A stretch of DNA of 64,000 bases from Ganoderma boninense (taxonomy: Eukaryota > Basidiomycota > Agaricomycetes > Polyporales > Polyporaceae), in the NCBI GenBank assembly GCA_002900995.3, contig CM035309.1, positions 3,602,389 through 3,666,388 on the forward strand. The letters run 5' to 3'. Both the position numbers and the translations under genes were made by a program. Every line of letters begins with the position of its first letter. The first letter of the stretch is position 1. The notes beneath the pieces were generated by a model. The model searched no databases. It had not been told where the DNA came from and saw only the letters and a list, made by a program, of their open reading frames with translations. Shown in pieces: positions 21,807 to 33,153 of this stretch.

Positions 21807-24390
21807 TCAACACTCACGCATCAAGTACGTCGCAGCGACCTGCAGCAGGCCGACCGGCAGCGCGAAGTTCTGCCCGAAGAAGGCTGCACGCCCCCCATGT
21901 CGGGTCTCGTCAGCGAAACACCCCCAGAACGATGCGGGAGGAGGTAAGTAGCTGCTCACATCCGATGCTGAAGCCCCCAATCCAGTCTCCAGTGCACGCC
22001 CCGTACCCCACCGCGATGGCGAGCGCGATGAAGAACAGGCCGCCTGTGAAAGCCGCCATGCGGCCGAGCCGCGCCTGCTCGACGAACTCCACGCCGAACC
22101 CCCTGCGCGCGGTGAGCGCGCGCATGATCTCGCGCTGCCCCCGCATGTGCGCGGGGTGCGCGAGCAGGTAGCGCATCCGCATGTTGCGGTGCGCGCTGAT
22201 CTTCGCCGGCCCCACCCGCTGCGGAAACACGTACTGCTTCTCCGCCTGGACCGCGGGGTGGCGCACGTACGCACGCATCATCCGTACACATCAGCAATGA
22301 AATGAATTTCCATCGACCGGCTCCACAAGCTTGAGCTCATGGAGACGGAGAAAGAGGGCGACGTACCGCGACCATCGTGACATACCTATGTACATCGGAA
22401 GCGGACGGAGAAAGGGAACACGACCGTCAGCGCGCGGACTGACCGTGTCGGTACTAAGTGGTGTGACGCACTCACCAGACATCCATGAACGAGAAGTACT
22501 TCCGGAGCCGCCCGCGCAGCGTGTCGTACGCGGCGTCCAGCGCGCGGAGCAGGTCCGCGTCGTCCCAGTCCCGCTGCACCGCGACGACCTCCAGGTCGCA
22601 TCCGCGATACACCTTGAGCGGGAACACGTCCCACGACGGCTTCCACGCGTCCGCGTTCCGCTGCACCTCCGCGAACGTCTCCACGTCGTCCGCGGGCCCG
22701 CCGCCCCATCCGCCCGGAGCGGGGCCGAGGGACGGGCTCTGCATCGCGTCGAACGCGGTGTGGAAGGGGTAGTTCCCCGTCGAGCTGCGCGACAGAAACG
22801 GCATCGGCACCTGCCCGGCGAACGACGCGAGCGGAGACATGTGTGGAAGGGCGGCGCAGGCCATCGGAGACCCGAATGGCGTGCCGAAGTTGAGTCCGGC
22901 AGCGGAGACCATGTCGGGGTATATGCTGGGGTTGCTGTAGTTCGCGTGAATGTAGGCACTGGAGAATGCGCCGTTCCTGTTCCCGCCTGCAGGCGCAGTA
23001 GAGGGGGGGAGGCGTTCCGCCGGCAGCCGGGCTGCATGTTGCTGCTGCGGCTGCAAGGCCACGAGGTTCGAAAGCTCTGGGGAGTTATGAGGAACGTTAG
23101 GCCGCTCGGATGTCACTGGGCTTTGGGATGGTGCATACGTCGGCGAGTACACATGCCAGTGCGCGGTGTCTCCGGAGAGGGCGTCGAAGACGAGTGGCTG
23201 TCCAGACGCATGGGCGTGAGCCGTCATCAGCGGGCTGTCCGCCAGAACGCCCGGATGCGTCTCGCCGGCTACGATGGCGGGAGAGGGATTGAGGTTGGGA
23301 GACGACCGTCGAGAGCTGGGAGCCGAGGCGAAAGTGACCCGCGGGTGAGCAGACGTGTGTGGCCCAGAGTTCCGTCGAGAGTCCACCTGCGACCGTGATG
23401 AGCGGTAGCCAGGCGACTGCTGACGCGACGGCGAGCTGTCCCGAGATCGAGAGCGGCCCCGCACCACGGTAGCGTTACTGTGGCATGAGCTCTGTCTGGT
23501 GCCTCCAGGGCGCCTGTGTGTGACCCGCGAATGGGGGCAGGACTCAACCAGCTCCCGAGCCTTGTCAATGGGGCTTGGGCCCCAGTGCATAGGCCGCAAG
23601 CGGAATGAGACTCCTGTTGCCTGGGTAGGGAACGTCAGTTCAGCCAGTGTTCCATCACTGTCGAGGTCTGTCGAGCGTTACTTCAGAAATGAAGGAAGGG
23701 AACGATGACATAGTCATTTAGCATACCTGACTCTGGCACCGGCCCTTCGTAGTCCGTCAGATGTTTGAGAGCTGTCTGCTGAGAAAGTGGCGAAGAAGGC
23801 ACGACAGGCTTGAGGTCCGGCGAAACCCGCGGTGCGACGTCCTCGCGAGTTGGGTGCAACTCGACACCGCAGGCCACCTCATAGTCCACCGGGAGTGACA
23901 TCTGCGGAACCCAAGGGGTCGCGGGAGCTTGCGTAGTATATGAGTGAGGTTGGGGCGTTGTATCCGTGTCTATCAACGGGGACGGGGAGGACCCAGGTAA
24001 GAACACGGATCGACTGGACACGGAGCAGCGAGATATCATGCCTTCGGCTCCCTGATCTTCGGCTTCTACCAGCGACTGGTAGTGCTCTCCTGCTTCGCAC
24101 TCTACCGGCGACTGCATGAAAAGGGGGGAAGAAGAATACCAGTAAGGGGGGGAATTGATGGACTTAGTGAACAGATGCGAGAGACCCTCGCCTTCAAATA
24201 GGACGCCCGGAAGGCGGTGTCGACCGAATACCGTCCCACGGTAGATACGCAAAGGCCCAGCGTGGTCGACAGTCCCTAGGGACGCATACTCGGAAAAGGC
24301 TGTTACATCGACGCCGTGTTCTTGCGGAGACGGAACTAGGTGGTGTATGTGGTCAGCGCATTTGCGTTGCGTATCAGTGAAAATACGGAC
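21807..24390 (-). CDS. Conserved fungal membrane protein of unknown function, Ser/Pro-rich N-terminal region
   Basis: The exons I support are 23727-24390, 22476-23667, 22367-22385 (19 nt), 21960-22245 and 21807-21883. Introns of 59, 90, 121 and 76 bp keep phase throughout. The first exon may be missing: the frame upstream of 24390 stops directly at an AG. Order of regions: a globular start (DHIHHLVPSPQEHGVDV, LRIYRGTVFGRH), a long Ser/Pro/Gln-rich stretch, then a conserved block (LDAAYDTLRGRLRKYFSFMD, YVTMVA/AEKQYVFPQRVGP, RNMRMRYLLAHP, RGFGVEFVEQ). Two hydrophobic segments follow (AAFTGGLFFIALAIAVGYG and ALPVGLLQVAATYLM), so the C-terminus is probably in a membrane. I know this layout only as an uncharacterised fungal type. 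Confidence 0.7.
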
Positions 24391-24409
24391 CTATGTCGTA
24401 TCGTAATGT

Positions 24410-25210
24410 CGGGACATACTCTGGTGTCGTGCATCGAGGCACCCCACGCGCATCGCACGCGTTCTGCTGACAGAGGGTAGATCCGAATGGTGTGCTTAAC
24501 TATTGCAAACAAGTCAGATAAGATCGACGCGATAATGGACGTACGTTACCTCATATTCACCGCCCCACCTCCTCCACAACGCTTCTAGACACACGGAAAG
24601 TGGCCGCCCATATACGAACGCCCCTCCTGCCAGTGTCGAAGAAGCATCGAGCGTCAGTCAACTGCCGAGGTCAGCAGGTTGGGCGCGCAGTGCGGCTCCT
24701 ATCCTAGGGCGGCAGGTATCGTCGAGTTTCGGAAGTGCAGGGGAATTATCCTCGCTGGAAGACCTCTTACACGAGGCTCGTGGTGCCTGAGAATGCGGCG
24801 ATGGCAGTGGTGGCGCGTGACATCGAAAACGACGATCGCACACTTACACCAAGTAGGGGTGCACACCAGGTCGAGCACGAGGAGAGCTGAACGTAGTACC
24901 AGCTTGAAGTCACGTCAATCCATGTGGCCGCTTTGAATGGATTGTCAAAGCGCGACCTACCGCGATGACCTCGCGACGTCGAAATCCAACTTGAAGCCTT
25001 GTTGCGTCCAAGGACGGCTGACTCTCCGAGTCGGAGTCGCGCAGACAGTGCACATTCCCCGGGACTTAGATGCATATTTTCATGATCTAGCTGCATAGGT
25101 GAGACAAGGCATGGTGGGGTCAGATCAAGGCTCGGGCGGAACCCCTCCCACCTCGGCGTTTGTCGGAAATCCTGACCAGTGACCGGGCCGCCATCCCGCA
25201 AAACGAGGAC
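24410..25210. other. Intergenic, no gene seen
   Basis: Open frames on both strands (for example minus 24767-25240) lack recognisable features. Confidence 0.4.
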
Positions 25211-25220
25211 CGCGCATGGA

Positions 25221-26844
25221 TCATATTTTGACATCCGCATCCCCCACCATCCTCAAAACGAACGACAGCAGGCTCGACATCACCTGCCATATCAGCGGGC
25301 CATGGAGTAAGCTCTGAGTCGCGCTCGACGAAGAACTCGAACGGCTCGAAGAAGGGACGAACGAGAACGCGTTGAAGAGGTACACCCCGACGGGTATGAG
25401 GAAGACGAACGGGACAAGGAGGGCACAAAAAGACGAGACGGAGACGCGGTGGTAAGGCCAGTCTTTGTGGGTGTGGGAAGAGGAGGAGCATGGGGGCAGC
25501 GCGATGGAGATGTTGATGCTCGCCTGGGGCGTCGACAAGCGCGTCGTGTGCGCCGGAGGGGCTCCAATCTCAATCGCAATCCTCTCGCAAGGCGTCGTCA
25601 GCGACGACTGCGATGGGGTATGGGTATGGGTAAAGTGGAGCTCGAGACCGAGCCCTGGACTGCTGCATGTCGAGTCGGTGCCCACGCTGGACGTGGACGA
25701 AGGCGACGGCGGCGGGCTGGGGTATGCGTAGCAGCTCTCGCATCCGCGGTGGGTGCTGCTTGTGCAGCGGCTGCGAGACCCCTGCCATTGCCGTTGCGCT
25801 GAATGGCATCTTGCCGTTGAGTATGCATATGGACAGCAGGCCCCCGGGGAGTCGTATGAAGATGCAGATGAAGATGGAGGAGTGCCGCGTGTTCGTCGCG
25901 GCGAAGGGGGGTACGTGCCCGGCATCGCGCATGTCGGCAGAGGTGTGTCCCTTGACGGACCATGCTCTACCCATGGGTCAATACGTGCGTTGGGCCCCGA
26001 GTGCGAGCTAGGGTGTGCATTGCACGGAGGGGGGTACGTCAGACTCCGAAGGACAGGATTAGGATGACGACGAGGTACGGCATCGGGCTGCGACGCAGGC
26101 GTGTGCGCGTACGGTCCGAAGACATCGCTGTGGTCTGTCGGATTCGTCTGGAACGCCACGTGTGCAATCGACGGTCGACGCCAGGGTGGCAGGTCTGAGA
26201 ACTGCGCGCCCGGGTGAGCGTAGGCTTGGGGACGGTGACCTTCATTCATGGGCAGCTGTCTCTCATATGTGGTCGCATCCCAGACCATAGGGCGAGCACG
26301 CATATAGATGCCGGGAGGGGCAGGATTCAGCCAGCGATCGATCCTTTGTGGCCTCGCTTGTGTGTCTAACAGGTCAGGTTAGCCCATGCATAACTATGAA
26401 GCAAGCAGGTGGAGGAGCTCACCATCAGCACACCTCGACGCGGCAGCACCGACGTACTCAGGTGCCGCGGAAGATATTCCAAGGGACGGGTCAGAGACCA
26501 AGGTCCTCTGATCCAGACCCAGCGAAGAGGGAATATTGTTTTGGGTGACGGCGTCGGAGTACGTAGGGGGAGCGACGCCTACGTCATCGCGAGCAGACGT
26601 TGCATTCGCATCTACAACCAGCGTCGAATGAGGGACGATTCGAATGCGGAACCCTCGACAACTGCTCACCGAGACCAAGGAGGAGGTTGTCCAGGTCCTC
26701 AAGCGACATAAAGTCAACCTGCGTCTGCGTCTGCGGATCCGGGCTTAAGGTGCGTTCAGACGGCGGGGGTGAGGTCTGGCATCCCGCCTCGTCGAACGCC
26801 TTCACAGGTTGCGCGTTTTGGTCGAGGAGCGGCAGAAAGTGCAT
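25221..26844 (-). CDS. Predicted single-pass membrane protein with PPTY motif (502 aa)
   Basis: complement(join(25221..26365,26423..26611,26670..26844)). Both introns (57 and 58 bp) are phase 1, start GTGAGC and end TAG. The start MHFLPLLDQNAQ is the only ATG in this frame, although the frame is open upstream. Exon 2 contains APPTYSDAV, a PPxY motif of the kind bound by WW domains, as in Rsp5/Nedd4 ubiquitin ligases. Exon 3 is rich in Pro, Ser, His and Tyr and ends with a hydrophobic segment (SFCALLVPFVFLIPVGVYLF) and a short cytosolic or lumenal tail. A role as a membrane adaptor for a WW-domain partner is inference. The family is unknown to me. Confidence 0.65.
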
Positions 26845-27175
26845 AGGGGGGTTACGGTGCGCGGCGGCGAGCGAAGGAGGAGGGGGTGGAGAGGGAGATG
26901 TCGCGGTCCAAGGCTGAGGACTTGGGCTTGCGACATCACGATAGCGTCGACGCGCGCAGATATACGAAGTGCGTTTGTGGGCGCAAGCGCGCGCAGGGGG
27001 AAGATCTAACGCAGGGCTTCAACTCAACGGTCACAGACCGGGTCAGCGTTCCGCTTCTTCGATAGAGTCTCTTCGTAACCCGATGAAGCAGGTGAGCGAG
27101 CGATGGCACACGGACCATGGAAATACGGTCTCACCCTGGAGTTTTCACCGAGCAGGGCAACTTTCCCGATGACAG

Positions 27176-28069
27176 CTACGCAGCAGATTGTATGCGCTTC
27201 AGCATGTAAAGCCCAACGTCGATGCCAGGCCGATCAGTAGGCCGTGAGTTTGCGAAAAGCCAACGTATGCGTTCGACTGCACCTCTGAGCCAATACCAAC
27301 TTGCGTCCTGCCCAAATCGCGTGAACGACCAACAACCCAGACGTGGATGCAAACACACGCTAAGACTTGGGGGGGCGGCTGTGCGTGGGAGGAGAACCGA
27401 TGGACGTAAGTTACTAGCACGAACCCCAGACCGATCTTCTCGAACGAAGGTCATCCCACCTAATGGCGTCAAATGAGGCCTCCTCGAGGCTCGCGATCTC
27501 GCGTGGCGACGACAATCCCCGACTTGCGTGGGCTGCGCCGTCGGAGGTTTATGCAATGCGCGACGGACGCGATGGAAAGCGATAGCACTGTGTGCGCCTC
27601 GCGATCTGCGGGTGCCGCGGGGGCTTGGTGGAGAAGGAGGGAACGTGTTGAAGCCCTGGGCACTACGACCTTGGGAATATAGGAACTCCTCACACGCAAG
27701 CCGGCTCCACCGCGTCTTGAGAAGGCGGAGACCTCGTTGTGGGCCCCCTGAATGGCCGACAAACACGGAGACAGAAGTAGTACCACGAAGAGAACTAATG
27801 AATCAGGGCAGAAAGGTCTGGTATCAGCGGGTACCGTTCCGTGGTAGGATTACAAGCACCCAAGTACTCACAATCGAACGGGTCATTTTGCAACCATTTG
27901 TCTGCCACAGGACGAAGACAGGCGGATCAACGAGAAGACAAGACAGAATTGCACGGTACTCACCCGGATACTCACGCTCTATGAGGCCGAAAGCGAATGC
28001 ATATCCAGGCGGACGTAAAGCGGCGGAAGCCATTGGCTCTGCACCACTTGCAGGTGTCGCCGCAAACAT
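27176..28069 (-). CDS. Tentative small gene of unknown function
   Basis: A phase-consistent model is complement(join(27176..27747,27872..27901,27964..28069)), giving 235 aa. Exon 1 reads MFAATPASGAEPMASAALRPPGY-like sequence, exon 2 is only 30 nt (DKWLQNDPF), and exon 3 starts GPQRGLRLLKTRWSRLACEE. The introns have GTGAGT donors. The last 100 codons are unusually Arg/Pro-rich, so the 3' part may use another frame or further introns. It starts 20 bp downstream of the SDHC stop on the same strand. Confidence 0.35.
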
Positions 28070-28089
28070 TTTTCATTGACCAGGCATAA

Positions 28090-28903
28090 TCACAGCATCA
28101 CGAGAGCAATCGTAGAAACCGCGGTGGCCCCGAGGACCACATACCCTGAGCTGTATGCGCCCTTCAGCGTCAAAACTTCGGGATAGGGAAAACGAACAGT
28201 CAGAACATCGGTTATATGCGCACACTACGAGTGCGCGGAAAAGGCAGGATGCACTCACATTTGCCCATGTCCCAGCCCAAGTGACGGAGGCCGTTCAGGG
28301 AGTGGAACGCGAACGGCGCAGCGAGGATGGCCTTGCCGGCGTACTTGACGGATTCGGGCAGGCTCGCGATGAGCTCCACGACGTTTGCGGAGCTGAAGGT
28401 TTCGGGCGCGACGAGGTATGCCAAGGCATAGCCGTACAGCACTAGGAGAATGGGGCCGCGAGGGGTCGGTGGGGTGGGATGCCATAAGGTTGGACTGGGT
28501 ACTCACGAACGCTGAAGCCTGCACCAGTGACACGGTTCGCAATGGAGCCGATCCAGGTCAGCTGAGGCTGGTAGATGGTGAAGTGCGGAGAAGATGGACG
28601 GAGGAGTCGCTGCTTGTTGAGGATGCCTGGAGCAGCGGAGGCAGGGAGGGACTCGATTTGAACATAGCTGTTATGTGCGCGCATACAATCAGTCCCAGAT
28701 ACGCTTCCTACGCCTGGAAGAGGGCTATGTAGCTCACCGTCTTGCAGCAATGTTGCGCAACGCAGGATTTCTGGCCACTGTACACAAGTAAGTTCCAATC
28801 TTGCGGTCTCCTCGTCAGGGGCTATTGTATGCGCACCATTCCTGGGGTTGAGGGCCGCCTGCCTAAGAGCAGGACCGAGGCCAAGAGCGCGGTGGGCAAG
28901 CAT
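28090..28903 (-). CDS. SDHC: Succinate dehydrogenase cytochrome b560 subunit (complex II), 178 aa
   Basis: complement(join(28090..28175,28259..28441,28507..28667,28738..28777,28837..28903)). The five exons total 537 nt in perfect phase. A mitochondrial targeting region ([20 protein letters not shown], rich in Arg and Ala, no acidic residues) precedes the conserved core: [20 protein letters not shown], then [12 protein letters not shown], then [18 protein letters not shown], which carries the conserved His region for haem b. Three hydrophobic helices follow the family plan, the last being [18 protein letters not shown] at the C-terminus. The protein anchors complex II in the inner mitochondrial membrane and passes electrons from succinate to ubiquinone. 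Length is typical. It looks intact and under constraint, although it sits between two decaying repeat arms. Confidence 0.93.
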
Positions 28904-29289
28904 CACGGATGAAGAAGGGAGGAGAGGTAGGAAGATGTGCTCCAAGTTCGTCGTGGTCGTCGTCGGTGTTAGCGTCCTCGTTCCCCGCACGGCTGCCGGA
29001 GGCGTTCGGACATGCAGGAGCGCCCACCGGTCCGGCTGGCGTCGCCGTATGCCCGTAGCGTACATTCACGGCTATTCACGGACGACCGCGGAGCGCGCCT
29101 CCCTTCCAAGTACCTGTAAGAACGCTCTCTGTCTTTACAATCAACTCCGTCAACCGTACCCGTGCTGAAAACTGCGTAAAATGTGGCATTTACCACCTCC
29201 AATTTGCCAACTGTGATCCCACTTCCAGACATCCGTGCTCCTCAAGGCTAGGCCGCCCACTGACTCGCGGCCCAGCTGCGACCAGTGCT

Positions 29290-29762
29290 ACACCATGAAG
29301 GTAGGTGGTGTAATTTTGGATCTAGTGGAACACGGTCTGATGGGCTTCAGGTCGAGGTCAATGCCAGTCGTTTCGTCTCGGATCCATGCACACTTGCGAA
29401 CTGCGAGTTTGGAGTCCACGCTTGCGGCCTGGAGCTATCATCACTCAGGGCGGTGCATTCCAATGTTAACCGCGATGATGCGAAACATGCAGAAGTGCGA
29501 GGCCTAGTAAGGAACCGTGCGTCTCCAAATCACTGCGCAGATCGCGGCGGGATACATGCTGTCCAGGCACTGTCTACCACTCGTCTCAACTCTCCACGGA
29601 GCGCCATGAGCTCGTATAAAATCTCGGTCAGTCGTGCCTCTGTCTCTCCAGTACCCTTCTTCCTTTTCTTCGGTACACCTCTTCTACTTTCTACTCCTTA
29701 AGTCGTTGATCGACTTGTTACCCCTTCCTTTCGCCCAACACTACTTTCTTTGACAAGACAAC
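29290..29762 (+). promoter_or_regulatory. Upstream/promoter block of His-rich copy C
   Basis: It is similar to the upstream regions of copies A and D. A TATAAAA box lies at 29615-29621 (CGTATAAAATC), followed by a pyrimidine-rich GTCTCTCCAGTACC initiator-like stretch and a GTCGTTGATCGACTTGTTACC block. The ATG is about 148 nt after the TATA. Confidence 0.65.
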
Positions 29763-30521
29763 ATGCAGCACCTCCTCAAGTTCGTTCTTGCCGCCCTCGC
29801 CGTCAGCGGAGGTGAGTACTCTCGTGTTCCGCCCTGCAAACCTCATCTTTCTTATTCTGACTCTCTTTTTCAATAGCTATGGCCGCTCCCGTGAACACCT
29901 CATCCTCGGACGCAACTAGCGTCGCCTCCGTGGCGACCGCGACGTCCTCTGCCACGTTCACCACTGTCAGCGCAGCCCCCACGAGCCTCTCGTCAAGCCA
30001 CTCGCACTCGCACCACTCGCACTCTCGCCACCCGCACTCGCACTCCGGATCCCATTCTCACTCGCACCATGCCCACCACACCGGTTCGTTCTCTCACCAC
30101 GCACATCCCACCGGCTCCGCCCACCCGCACCCGCACCCGCACCCCCATCACTCCGGCTCACACTCGGCGCACCCCCACCCACACAAGACCGGCTCGCGCA
30201 CTCCGCACACCCACACCCGACGGGCTCGCAGCTCGCGCACCCATCAGGGTTCCTCTCCTCCGCCGCGTCTGAGCCCACAGGCTCGCACCGCGCACACCCC
30301 TCAGGCCGCCCCGAACACCCCCACCCCCACCCCACCGGCTCGCACTCGCACTCCCGTCACCGTCACCCCACCCCCACTCTCACTCTGGCTCGCACACGCG
30401 CCACCCGCACTCGCACACCGGCTCGTTCACCCGCCGCCCGCACTCCACCGCCTCTGCATCTGCATCGTCGGTGATCGCGTCGGCCACGGCTACCCCGTCC
30501 ACGACCGCAAGCCAGGACTAA
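29763..30521 (+). pseudogene. Secreted histidine-rich protein, family 1 copy C (frameshifted)
   Basis: Exon 1 is 29763-29811 (MQHLLKFVLAALAVSG), with a phase-1 intron 29812-29876 (GTGAGT..CAATAG). Exon 2 starts (A)MAAPVNTSSSDATSVAS and runs through HSHSRHPHSHSGS and AHHTGSFSHHAHPTGS repeats to HPHKTGS. There the frame breaks, and the family tail (PHSHSGSHTRHPHSHTGS, FTRRPHSTASASASS, TASQD, stop 30519-30521) resumes in another frame after at least two indels. Promoter, signal peptide and intron are all well preserved, so the transcript may still be made and a shorter His-rich peptide with a novel tail is possible. Confidence 0.75.
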
Positions 30522-30599
30522 GCGCTAAGCAGTCAACGGTCCGCGCTGACCACCGCTGACTGTGGACCGAGACCGCCGGCCGTTGAGCGGCAGGTGAGC

Positions 30600-31740
30600 C
30601 CGAGCTGGTCGCTGGGTGGAGGGCCTCGCGCTGGGTGGTGCACAGGGTGCGACCACGGTACGACGGGAGCTGCTCCGGGGCTGGGCCCTTTACGACCCCG
30701 TCCACCGTTCGGCGAGTGGGTCTGTTGGAGGGGGAGGGGGTGGTGCGCACTGGCTGCGGCACGGCGCGATAAGAGAGAGGTGCTCCGGGGCTGGTCCCTC
30801 TACGACTGTGTCCGCGCGCAGGCGGGTGGGACAGGCCTCAATCTCGTGCTGGGTGATGCGCTGGCTGCATCTGCCATCGCGATTCACGATGCCGCATGCG
30901 ATGGGAGCTGTTCCGGGGCTGGCCCCTCGACGACTGTGTTCACGCACCACAGGCCAGTGGGTCTTGAACCCTCATCCTTGGTGGTGGCGGTGCACTGGCT
31001 GCATCACGGTGCGACGAGAGCCAGTGTTCCAGGGCTGGACCCTCTTACGACCCTGTCCACCGTTCTGCGAGTGGGTCTGTGGGACTCGGAGGGGGGCTTC
31101 GCCCTGAGTAGTGCGCACTGGCTGCGTCTTGACAGCGCACGATGATAGCTGCTCCCGGGCTGGACCCTCCACGACCGCCTTCACGAGTATGTGATTTGGT
31201 CGTTGGGAGGGGCTTCTCCCTGGGTGGTGCGCACCGGCTGCGTCACTGCGCGATGAGGGCTGCTCCGGGGCTGGACCCTCTACGACGGTGCTTCTGCTCC
31301 GGGGCTGGTCCTTCTACGACGGTGCTCCTGCTCCGGGGCTCTACGACGGTGTTCCTGCTCCGGGGCTGGTCCCTCAACGACCGCCTTCGCGAGTAGGCGA
31401 TTCGGTCAAGCCTCATGCTGGGTGGTGCACCGGCTTCGTCATTATACGACGAGAGCTGCTCACGGGCTGGTCCCTTTACGACCCTACCCACCATTCAGCG
31501 GTTTAGCTAGTGGGAAGAGGGGTTCGTTCTGGGTGGTGCGCACTGGCTGCGTCACGATGCGACGAGAATTGCTCCGGGGCTGGTCCCTTTACGACCCTCC
31601 CTGTCCATGTCTTGTCACGACGTCGTCCGTTACTGTAGTAGTGTTCGGCTTAAATACTTTAAGGTTGTAGCTTTAGTAGAAGATAATAACGGAGTTTTTT
31701 GGAGTTGGTAACACTTCTTTCATCGCGGGACGGGTTATAT
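30600..31740 (+). repeat. Minisatellite array C (units about 110-128 bp)
   Basis: This is the largest of the four arrays. CTCCGGGGCTGG-type cores lie near 30671, 30781, 30909, 31025, 31149, 31260, 31458 and 31569. A sub-array of 30-40-bp units (GCTCCGGGGCTGG..CTACGACGGTG) lies at about 31260-31375. The distal tail (31630-31735) holds TTTAGTAGTGTTCGGC and TTTAGTAGAAGATAATAACG. Confidence 0.8.
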
Positions 31741-32690
31741 GTTTCGGACCTGCTCAGTTCACAGCTCGAAACCTTCGACCGTGGTGGCTAGTGGTGTGCG
31801 TGATTGGGTTCAGAAACTTGCTCCAGTTCCAGGTCCAATCCGTTAGCACGGTGCTCTTCAAATCCTGACGACAAATAACATGGAATTATACATCTGGCCA
31901 GAAGCCTGAGGGCGCGATGGCGTATACAAGTCAAGTTGTACAGTTACTTGCTTTTCGAGTCATAAGGCTCTTCGACTTGATGCTGTAATGTTTAGGTTCC
32001 GACAGAATATACCACTCACGACGCAATGCACGGTGTGGTTATGTATATGTGATATCGGAAGACAAGCTAAGTACATATTTACTGTAGTTGCTTGAGAGGA
32101 TGGGATTTGGGGAGCAAGCCGACCTGTCACCTGAGAGAAAAACCGATCGTTTTCGAGGGCCGGAAACATCCGGTTGTGATAGACCCCTCGGCTACTTTAT
32201 ACACACAAGGGCGGACACTCAACTTGATGATCCGGGTGATCTGGCTACATCGCTGATTCGATATTTAAGTCCCAGCAGCTTTCTGCGTTGATGGGACGCC
32301 TTCGGTGTCTGAACTTGAAGGTCCGCCCTTGTGTGTAAAAGGTACCCGAGGGGCCTATCGTTATGCAAACAGCTGTAAGCGCGCTTCGGACCGGGCGAGC
32401 GTGATTCCACCGACGAGTGCTCGGAACGTATTCGAACTCCTCCTGGCCACGAGGAGTCGAGGAGCACGGCCAGTGGTTTGAATCCTTTCACCGCACTCGC
32501 TGTCTACATCTACGGCTTAACGCAGCCCATGCTATAGCTTACGCAAACTGTGGTAGTTGCCATCCCCGAATTGCCAACTGCATCCGACTTGCAGATGGCT
32601 GTGCCACTCTTCGCCGCCCACCACCGTGACTCTCGAGGCTGGGTCACCGAGCAGCGAAGCTGCGCCCAGTGCTCGAATGGCTAAAAATGA
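31740..32690. other. Intergenic, with one hairpin repeat
   Basis: I saw no gene. It contains the MITE-like inverted repeat at 32178-32359. Confidence 0.5.
32178..32359. mobile_element. Small MITE-like inverted repeat (about 180 bp)
   Basis: Imperfect arms of about 45 bp (32178-32224 and 32315-32359) enclose about 90 bp. Matching blocks are CCCCTCGG, ACACACAAGGGCGGAC and TTGAAG/CTCAA. I saw no clear target duplication, so a transposon origin is not proven. Confidence 0.6.
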
Positions 32691-32998
32691 GGGTGAGTAG
32701 TGTTATTCTTGGTCTTGTAGAACGCGGTCTGATGTGCTCCAGGTGGAGGTCACCGCATAACTGGCATCCTCGCGCATTTATGCACACTTGCGAACTGCGA
32801 GTTTGGAGCGACGTGGAGCTATGATCACTGATGCCAGCACATTCCAATGTCGACCGCCATGGTGCACGATATTTTGAGCAATGAGGCCTGGTGAGGTACC
32901 GCGCGTCCTCCAATCACTACGCAGATCGCGGTGGGATGCGCCCTGCTCCAGTGCTGTCCACGACTCGTCTCGACTCTCCACAGGGCTCCATGAAGTCG

Positions 32999-33004
32999 TA
33001 TAAA
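32999..33004 (+). promoter_or_regulatory. TATA box of His-rich copy D
   Basis: TATAAA in a GTCGTATAAAGCTTC context, 155 nt before the ATG, with the same downstream GTCTCTCCAGTACC stretch as copy C. Confidence 0.7.
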
Positions 33005-33153
33005 GCTTCAGTCAGTTATGTCTCCGTCTCTCCAGTACCACTTGCTTCTTATCTTCTTCGGTACCCCTCTTCTCCCTCCTACTCGTCCAAGTCGTTGATC
33101 GACTCTGTTACTCCTTTACTTCGCCTAACACTACTTTCCTTTGACACGACAAG

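Noticed and set aside
22291..23037. Alternative minus-strand frame overlapping the Ser/Pro-rich protein
   Set aside because: It is compositionally biased and lacks the conserved C-terminal block that the spliced model recovers.
25449..26198. Long plus-strand frames across 25.4-26.2 kb
   Set aside because: They are shadows of the spliced minus-strand membrane protein gene, whose three exons fit in phase.
30600..31740. CRISPR-like array
   Set aside because: Units are long, imperfect and contiguous with no unique spacers, and the host is eukaryotic.
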